From assembly GCA_963281255.1 (NCBI GenBank), contig OY725492.1:1721696-1785695 (forward strand): a stretch of DNA of 64,000 nucleotides, written 5' to 3'. The notes under the pieces are model-generated. The model had not been told where the DNA came from, did not search any database, and saw only the letters and a list, made by a program, of their open reading frames with translations. Shown in pieces: positions 57,586 to 64,000 of the stretch (position 1 is its first letter; each line of letters starts with the position of its first letter). The DNA is from Aphrocallistes beatrix (Eukaryota > Porifera > Hexactinellida > Sceptrulophora > Aphrocallistidae). A program made the position numbers and the translations under genes.

Positions 57586-58565
57586 ATTAATACACGATTA
57601 GCCTAAAATCGTTAACCATGCAGAATAGGCATTAAGAATGTATTACCAGCATATATAAACATGGTATCAAAGTACATATATCCGTTGGAAAAATTTCGAT
57701 TAGTATCATTTCATTGCGCAACAGGTCATTCTACGGACAATTTAGCGATTTTCTAAGCTGTTTTAACCCTATTTCTAAATGGTGTTAAGGTGTGATTTTT
57801 GTATTGAACCAAGATTAGTACGAGTTGATTTGAAAAATTTAGAATTTTTCAATGGAATGTTGTTACATTCCCGCGTTGCTATGGTAAATCATTTTGGTCA
57901 GTTTGGGCCGTTTCGTGCAAACTGTAGTAACTAGGTCTTCAAATTTGATCGTGTTTGATAGGCAATGGACTGCTTCCTATTAGTTGATAATACAACTTGA
58001 ACTTTGAACTGAGTTATGGATTAATTTTAAGAATGTGACCAAAACACTAAATTGTCGCATAACTCTATATTCTGTGAATTTAGAAGTTTAAATTGTATTA
58101 TTACCTAATAGGAAGTAGCCAATTGCCTATAAAATACGATCAGATTTGAAGACCTAGTTCTTACAGTTTGCAGGATATGGCTCAAACTGATTAAAATGCT
58201 TTACCATAGCAACGTAGGAATGTAATAACATTCCATTGAAGAATTCTAAATTTTTCAAATCAACTCGTACTAATCTTAGTTCTACACAAAAATTCTACCT
58301 TAATAACATTTAGAAGTAGGCTTAAAACAGCTTAGAAAATTGGCAAAATAGTGCTTAAAATGACCTGTTGTGCAATGATATGATGACTAATCGAAATTTT
58401 GACAACGGATATATATACTTTGATACCATGTTTATTTACCCTGGTAATACATTCTTAATGCTTATTCTGCATGGTTAACGATTTTAGGCTAATCGTGTAT
58501 TAATCCATTCGATATTACCGCATCCTTGGTTATTTTACCGTGAGGCATTATTAGAGTAGGCTATG

Positions 58566-59280
58566 TACTCACGTATTTTTCGAAGTCATTTATATTATGC
58601 ACACAGATCTAATAAAAACTAATTTTAGAAATCACACAGACTTTAAAAATGTGTTAAGTCACATTATTAGAACTATAACTTCAAGCAAGAAAGACAGTCA
58701 TTGTATCACATTGTATCACCCTGAAAGCTGGATAAAAATGTAGGAAAAGTCGCCAGAAGTCAACTTTCAAAATTTCGGATTTTTAGTGAACTTTAATGAG
58801 GTAGTCCTAAGAAACTAATGAATTTAGACGATTCAAATCACGTCTCATAAAACGTCCGTATCTATTCTATCAAATAATAATACATCCAGCTTAATTACAT
58901 CTTGAATAGATTGAAAAATCAAAGCTTAAAGCATGCTCACTCTGGTAACTAGCAAGAGTGGTAAACGTCCGAACTTAACTGAATGCCAACTTTGACAACT
59001 TATAACTCTATTTTCTTATGAAATTTAAACCGCACAAACGTCGGTTATTCAGAAATATGGGTGCAAGCTCTTGAATTAAAATTTTGAGAGGAACTACTAA
59101 AATTAATGGTTGAGGCTGTGCTCGGTTCGGCTATAAAATTTTATCAACTAAAAGGTAAAAATAGAATTTTAATACATTTTCATAAATGTCGGTTCCACCT
59201 CTTTCCGATAACACCGAATTTATCCAAATCGGACATTGGGAAAGTTCTCAAATTTACACTTCAAGTGTGATCAATCGAAT
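58566..59280. other. Spacer, no gene recognised
   Basis: AT-rich, without recognisable repeat ends or coding signal. Confidence 0.4.
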
Positions 59281-59957
59281 ACTAAGCCAACTTAACACTC
59301 GTACAATGACGTCATAATTCCATTATTAGTCGAAATTTTTGTCTCAGGTCAGAACTTAATGGAGCCATAGCCAAAAGACTCCCACATCCCAAAAATCAAC
59401 TTTCTCTGCCAGGTAGTTTCTTCAATCATTTCGTTATATATCGTTACAGATATATATGTCTGTAACGAATTGATTGAAGAAACTGTCAGGCACAGATAGC
59501 TGATTTTTGGCATGTGGGCATGTAGTTTTACACCACAAAGTTCCGACCACAGACGAAAATTTCTGACCCATCATGAATTATGACGTCATTGTCACCTTTT
59601 TAATATTTAGAAATTTCAGTTTTTCGACCATAACTCAGCCATTTTAAGTGATAGAAGGCTGAAATTTTAGTAGAATGTGCATATTAATATACCTCACACA
59701 TAATGCAACTATCATCCAAAAAAGATGACTCATCACTCTGTAATGACGTTATCATTACGGTTTTTCGAATTATATCGATTTTAACACTAAGGCAGACATA
59801 TTTAGAGATGTTACGTATCTCCCTTATAATTAACCAATGTGATCCTAGGCGACCAAAGAGAGCTTCCGGCGGACACAAAGTGTCTGCCTGCTTCGCAGCG
59901 CAAGCAAGCGGAGCGCGTTGTTATATATAAACATTAATCGAGTTTTAATAGTAAGGG
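59281..59957. mobile_element. HEL-A copy inserted inverted into another HEL-A copy
   Basis: A reverse copy (59281 to about 59457, plus its 5' end at 59930-59957) is split in its TA tract by a forward copy from about 59458 (GTAACGAATTGATTGAAG) to about 59920 (GCGGAGCGCGTTG). The inner copy lacks its TCCTTACTATT terminus. Confidence 0.7.
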
Positions 59958-60203
59958 TGTAGTGACCTATTTCCCCGAAACTGTCTTTTTGCCCACTGTT
60001 CGTGTGGAGAAAGGGAGCAAGGCGGGAACCCAGGGGTTTGCTGTATTTAACTGGTGTGTTAAGTGAATTGGAACCGCGGATTTAATTCGATTGGTTTTTA
60101 CCAGAGAAAATATGGTTTGAACCAAGAGAGTGAAGTGTGACGTGCTTTTAGTTAACTGATGTTTGAAGAGATTGTGATTGGATACCTTCAGGAGCGCACT
60201 ACA
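59958..60203 (+). mobile_element. Candidate LTR (246 bp)
   Basis: Starts TGTAGTGACC and ends GCGCACTACA, so TGTAGTG...CACTACA form the short terminal inverted repeat of an LTR. Just downstream (60217-60240) TGTGGTAACAGAAGAATCAA could be a primer-binding site. It truncates the HEL-A terminus on its left (TAGTAAGG|G). No second LTR was found. Confidence 0.5.
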
Positions 60204-60400
60204 TTTAGAGTTAACTGTGGTAACAGAAGAATCAAGGATTAGGAGTAGGAACAGCCCAGGTGGGGGCATCCGGGCTTTGGCTCCCAGTTTGATTCTGTGG
60301 CAGAATCAAACTCGGAGCAAATGTATAAATCCGGGACGGCACAAAATTTTTTTGCCCCGCGGATTTCTTTCGACCACATAAGCCAAATCATGTTAGGGGA
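60204..60400 (+). mobile_element. Possible retrotransposon leader fragment
   Basis: GC-richer than its surroundings; follows the candidate LTR and primer site; no gag or pol motif seen before it ends in a Q fragment at about 60405. Confidence 0.35.
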
Positions 60401-61381
60401 GTCCGATTTTTTAACCCTGCAAACTGCGAAAACTAGATCTTCAAATTTGATTGTATTTGATAGGTAATAAGCTACTTCCTATTAGGTAATATAGTACAAT
60501 TTGAACTTCTATATTCAATGAGTTTTGAGTTATGGATTGATTTTAAGAAATGGTTTACCATAGCAGCGCAGGAATGCAACAATATTTAATTATTGAAAAG
60601 TTCTAATGTAATATTCTTATCACTACTTTGATCTTGATGCAATGTAGTTATGGGATATATAATAGATGGATTTGTAAGTACTGCGGATTGGTTGTGAATG
60701 CTGATTTCATTCGTATTATCTGATATATTCCTGATTGATTGTATACTATGATCATTAACTTGATCTTGAGGAAATTCCAATGTTGAGTGCAATCTACTGT
60801 TAGGGTCGCTTATCGTGAATCACCAGGGACCAAAAGGTCTTTATAAGCACTTTAGGGTGCACTACTTTCGTTTCAAGCACTTTAGGGGGCATTACGATGA
60901 AAAAGGATTGGAAACACTGGTATAGAGGGAAGTTTCACACACATCGAGCGGATTGTGTGGATACTTCGAGTTCAAAACAAAAAACAAACTAATTTGACGT
61001 TTTAATTGTAACATAGTATACTTTCTCATCACCACAAAGAAAATCAGTTATTATTATTTAAAATGTTGCTAGGGGAGTGATACGACCGAATGGCCGACTG
61101 GACAACAAAACTTGTAATTTTTATAGACTTACACTCAATACTGCCAACAAGGGATCCGCTAGAGATAATATGCTTAGAAATAGATTGTTGCTATACTTTG
61201 TTCTAAAGCTGCACATAAGAAATATGTTCTGAACCGATCATTCATTCAAAAGTTAGAACAGTTTAAATGTATTACATACCTCAAATGGTAGGAATAATCT
61301 TCCCAATAGCGTTAAAGTTAATATGATTTTTATAACAGTATGCTAATTAAATAATAAAAGACGTACACAAAATAATAATAA
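60401..61381. other. Spacer with Q fragment
   Basis: 60405-60600 matches a Q arm (GATAGGTAATAAGCTACTTCC). 60823-60920 (CACCAGGGACCAAAAGG ... GGAAACACTGG) resembles hAT ends without a clear duplication. No gene recognised. Confidence 0.45.
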
Positions 61382-61885
61382 CAAGCGCGCTTCGCTTGGT
61401 TGCGCTGCGCGGCTGGCGGACACTTTGTATCCGCCGGAGGCGCCCTTTGGCCGCCAGGGGTCACATTGGTTAATTATAAGGGAATTAACATCTCTAAATA
61501 GGTCTGTCCTACTGTTATAATCGATATCGCACGAAAAATCACCAAATTTGTCAATTTTTTAAATTTTGATGAGTAATGATGACGTCATAACAGGGTGATG
61601 AGTCATCATTTTTGATGATAGTTGCATCATATGTGAGGTATGCTAGTATACAGATTCTATTAAAATTTCAGCCTTCTATCTCCTATAATGGCTGAGTTAT
61701 GCTCGAATAGCTGTATTGCTTAACTTTTAAAAATGTGATAATGACGTCATAATTCCATGATGAGTCGACATTTTCTTTTGAGCTCAGAACTTACTGGAGT
61801 CATAGCCAAAAGACTCCCACATGCCAAAAATCAGGTTTCTGCGCCTGGCAGTTTCTTCAATCAATTCGTTACAGAGAGATATATA

Positions 61886-63104
61886 CACTGGCGGTCATAA
61901 ATAATTACTCACTTGAATATTTCATCTTTTTCGTAAGATAATTACCATGTACGGTTTATTTATAACTACTAACTAACTATTATTGTATCAAATACGATGT
62001 TAATACCTAGTAGGGCCCCCCTTAGCTTTAATAACTGCTGCACACCTACCTTCGAGGCATGCTGTCATACAGCTTGGAGAGTCTTTCTATGGTTATGCCA
62101 TTCCAAGCTTCATGAATTGCTGAGAGAAGTTCCTTATGATTTGTAGGGTTGTATTCGTGTATAGTCGTTCCAATGTGATCCCAGAGATTCTCGATAGGAT
62201 TCAGATCGGGAGATTGTGCTGGCCAATCCATCACATCGATCCCATTGGACTCAAACCATTCTTTGACAAGGGAAGACCTGTGACAAGGGGCATTATCCTG
62301 CTGGAACTGGCAGTTGTTGGTTAAAGCATATAAATGAATTGATGGAATAAGGTTATTATCCAAAATATCGATGTAGGATCTGCCATTCAAACTCCCCTTA
62401 ACATCACAGAGTAATCCTATTCTATTTGCAAACCCGTGCCCATTGTGCAGGAGTCCAATCTCGATGAGCTCTAGCATAGGCTAGACGAGCCTTCTTGTGT
62501 TTGACGGTCAATCTCGGTTTTCTCCTAGGCTTGCGTCCGATAAGTCCAACCTCGCGCAACCTCCTCTGGGTGGTAGAAATGGAAATATCTATTCCATGTT
62601 CACGCCTTATTTCATTTCTTATCTGAGGAGCAGTCTTAAATCGATCTGCTTTGCTCTTCCGCACTAGTAGACTGTCTTCTCGTCGGGTCGTTTTTCTAGC
62701 CCTTCCTGGAATTGGCCGATCCGCTAGGCTACCATTCGTTTTTTCCTTCTTGAGGATAAGAGACACGCTTTTTTGGCAACACTCAACTCGATCAGCTATT
62801 TGTCTCTGAGAATAACCTTCCTGATCTAGTGCAACAATCTTTCCTCGGTTTTCTATGGCGATTCTCCGCTTATAAATAGACATTTTTGGCTAATAATAGA
62901 AATTTGTTCAATCCGAGATGAGAATTCAAGTTGGTTATATAAATCTGAGTTTCTAATTTCAACTTGATTATTACGGTTATTAGTTGATACTGTATCAATA
63001 TAATGGTTGAATAATAAGATCATACTTGATTTTGGAAGTTAAAGCTTAGATCTATGCTAAATTCTATATATGGCAAAGTGAGTAATTATTTATGACCGCC
63101 AGTG
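61886..63104 (-). mobile_element. Tc1-type transposon, internally deleted
   Basis: 29-bp perfect inverted ends starting CACTGGCGGTCATAAATAAT, TA at 61884-61885 and 63105-63106. 1219 bp. Encodes a broken transposase on the minus strand. Confidence 0.95.
62046..62883 (-). pseudogene. Tc1 transposase (D34E type) lacking the first catalytic Asp
   Basis: From ATG (rc at 62883) the first 150 codons give two helix-turn-helix units (GYSQRQIADRVECCQKSVS; then TAPQIRNEIRREHG and ISTTQRRLREVGL) and the GRPR-like hook (here PGRARKTT), ending at RAHRDWTPAQWARV. A deletion and shift near 62435 removes some 60 residues with the FSDES-type first Asp. The other frame continues with SYIDILDNNLIP, FQQDNAPCHRS (second Asp) and SPDLNPIENLWD (Glu), 34 residues apart. 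The C-terminus is intact. The deletion makes it catalytically dead. Confidence 0.92.
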
Positions 63105-63164
63105 TATATATATATACATACACACACAAACAAACAAACATTAATCGAGTTTTAATAGTAAGGA

Positions 63165-64000
63165 TATTTATGGTAGTTGTTGTTAATTTTGATATAGTAA
63201 GAAAAAAATATATTTCTACAGTTTGAAACTGGGAAATTTAGATTGAGGCAATTTTTACCAAAATATTCCGAAAAAGATTCGTTATTAAATACTCCTGTGA
63301 GACATAACTTCTATTTTGTAAGTTGTAACTTCTATTTTGTAATTTATACTGCATGAACGGCTGGTGAACCAGACTTATTTCCATTACTGCTGGAAATTTT
63401 AAACAAATGACTGTATTTTCTATACTACAGTTGATAGAAGGGCAGGCGGACTATTTTAGATTGAAGCGTCAGAGATGGTTGAAGAGTCATTGTAACTATG
63501 AAAATCTAAGATCAAAGTGATTTTACCAGTTTTGTTAATCAGTATATACAAGTGACGAAAAATCGGGACACTTTGGTCCCGGATATTTTATCCCGATTAG
63601 AGGTACGTATTAAAAACTACTATTCGTTTGCGAACAAGCTACTATTCGCATTCGTATAAGCTACTATTCGTATCCGAATAAGTTACTATTTGTATAGTAT
63701 GCGAATAAATTACAATTACGAATCAAATTCAAGGAACTGTCACAAAAAATTTTGACCCCACAGAATGACATAGGCATAGGCTCCGGTCGGGTTGGTAGAG
63801 CCTTGGCCTTGCCATTAATGCCCCGAAGGCTATTATCTTCTATTAGCCATGGTACAATTTGTCCAAAATGGCCCTACTAATCATGTGTCCTAGCCTAAGG
63901 CCCCACTCGATCCTCATTCCGAGTCTACGGCCCCTGGAATGTTGTCCCCGGTCCTTACAATTCGAAATATTTGAACCCCTCGGAACCAATATTTCAGAGT
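63165..64000. other. Spacer, no gene recognised
   Basis: 63620-63700 holds about four imperfect AGCTACTATTCGTATTCG units. No other structure. Confidence 0.45.

Larger units (their letters stand above)
57008..58565. mobile_element. Q-family palindromic element, complete
   Basis: Ends CATAGCCTACTCTAATAATG / CATTATTAGAGTAGGCTATG, arms of about 500 bp. Flanks TATTCAC / TACTCAC suggest a 7-bp duplication. A hAT MITE sits in the left arm; the matching site in the right arm (about 58505) is uninterrupted. Confidence 0.88.
61382..63164 (-). mobile_element. HEL-A copy with nested Tc1 element
   Basis: CAAGCGCGCTTCGCTTGGTT after A; ...TTTTAATAGTAAGGA before T. The TA tract is split by a Tc1 element (61886-63104); without it the copy is about 560 bp. 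Confidence 0.88.

Noticed and set aside
57203..57606. Overlapping long frames on both strands
   Set aside because: Produced by the 11-bp array and GGTTTTGTCC words of a hAT MITE; no domain, all registers open.
60230..60330. GC-rich segment considered as a tRNA (TTTGATTCTGTGGCAGAATCAAA hairpin)
   Set aside because: Only one stem-loop; no cloverleaf, no A/B box pattern.
16714..61440. GC-rich palindromic islands as possible CRISPR, attachment sites or rRNA fragments
   Set aside because: They are single palindromes at Helitron-like 3' ends, not regularly spaced repeats, and match no rRNA feature I know.

Overview
The window looks like gene-poor intergenic and intronic DNA from an AT-rich invertebrate animal genome; I cannot name the species. 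The reasons are exon/intron structure with GT..AG junctions, many eukaryotic transposon superfamilies side by side (Helitron, mariner, Tc1, Tigger/pogo, hAT, MULE, TTAA-target elements, Ginger-type integrase, P/THAP, CR1/L2-like LINE, LTR), and a single recognisable host gene, an inversin-like ankyrin-repeat gene. No bacterial-style operons, CRISPR arrays or tRNA genes were seen, and there is one 200-base assembly gap at 5650-5849.

Layout. 1-8150: a Helitron-like end, a TTAA element, a BED-finger hAT exon, then a multi-layer nest (a Helitron-like element of 3347-8037 holding an inverted-end element with a LINE, a mariner and a hAT MITE). 8300-12500: remnants of a DDE-like ORF and a minus-strand THAP/P-element-type gene interrupted by a three-layer hAT nest. 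12890-20030: two inverted 1.92-kb TTAA-flanked elements, the second inside a larger TTAA-flanked element. 21110-26060: a second Helitron-like subfamily swollen to about 5 kb by insertions. 26260-29510: hAT remnant and a Helitron-like copy with a palindromic MITE. 29770-39000: a Ginger-type integrase gene split into two blocks by more than 7 kb of nested elements (TTAA element, Tigger, long palindrome, Helitron-like, ZBED5-like hAT) and by a MULE-type MITE. 39660-41080: one Helitron-like subfamily inserted in the other. 42148-45985: two plus-strand exons encoding the first 261 residues of an inversin-like protein. 47346-64000: long palindromic elements, an OTU-protease-bearing transposon remnant, an LTR, more Helitron-like copies and a Tc1 element.

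The host gene is the only likely functional protein gene. Everything else reads as a stratigraphy of mobile DNA, in which target-site duplications and paralogous empty sites inside the window itself allow the order of insertion to be read. The most notable patterns are: two Helitron-like families that share one GC-rich 3' module and insert between A and T without duplication; repeated use of their internal TA tract as a landing site; two copies of one TTAA element that serve as each other's empty site; and palindromic elements that all carry an RFX-type X-box.
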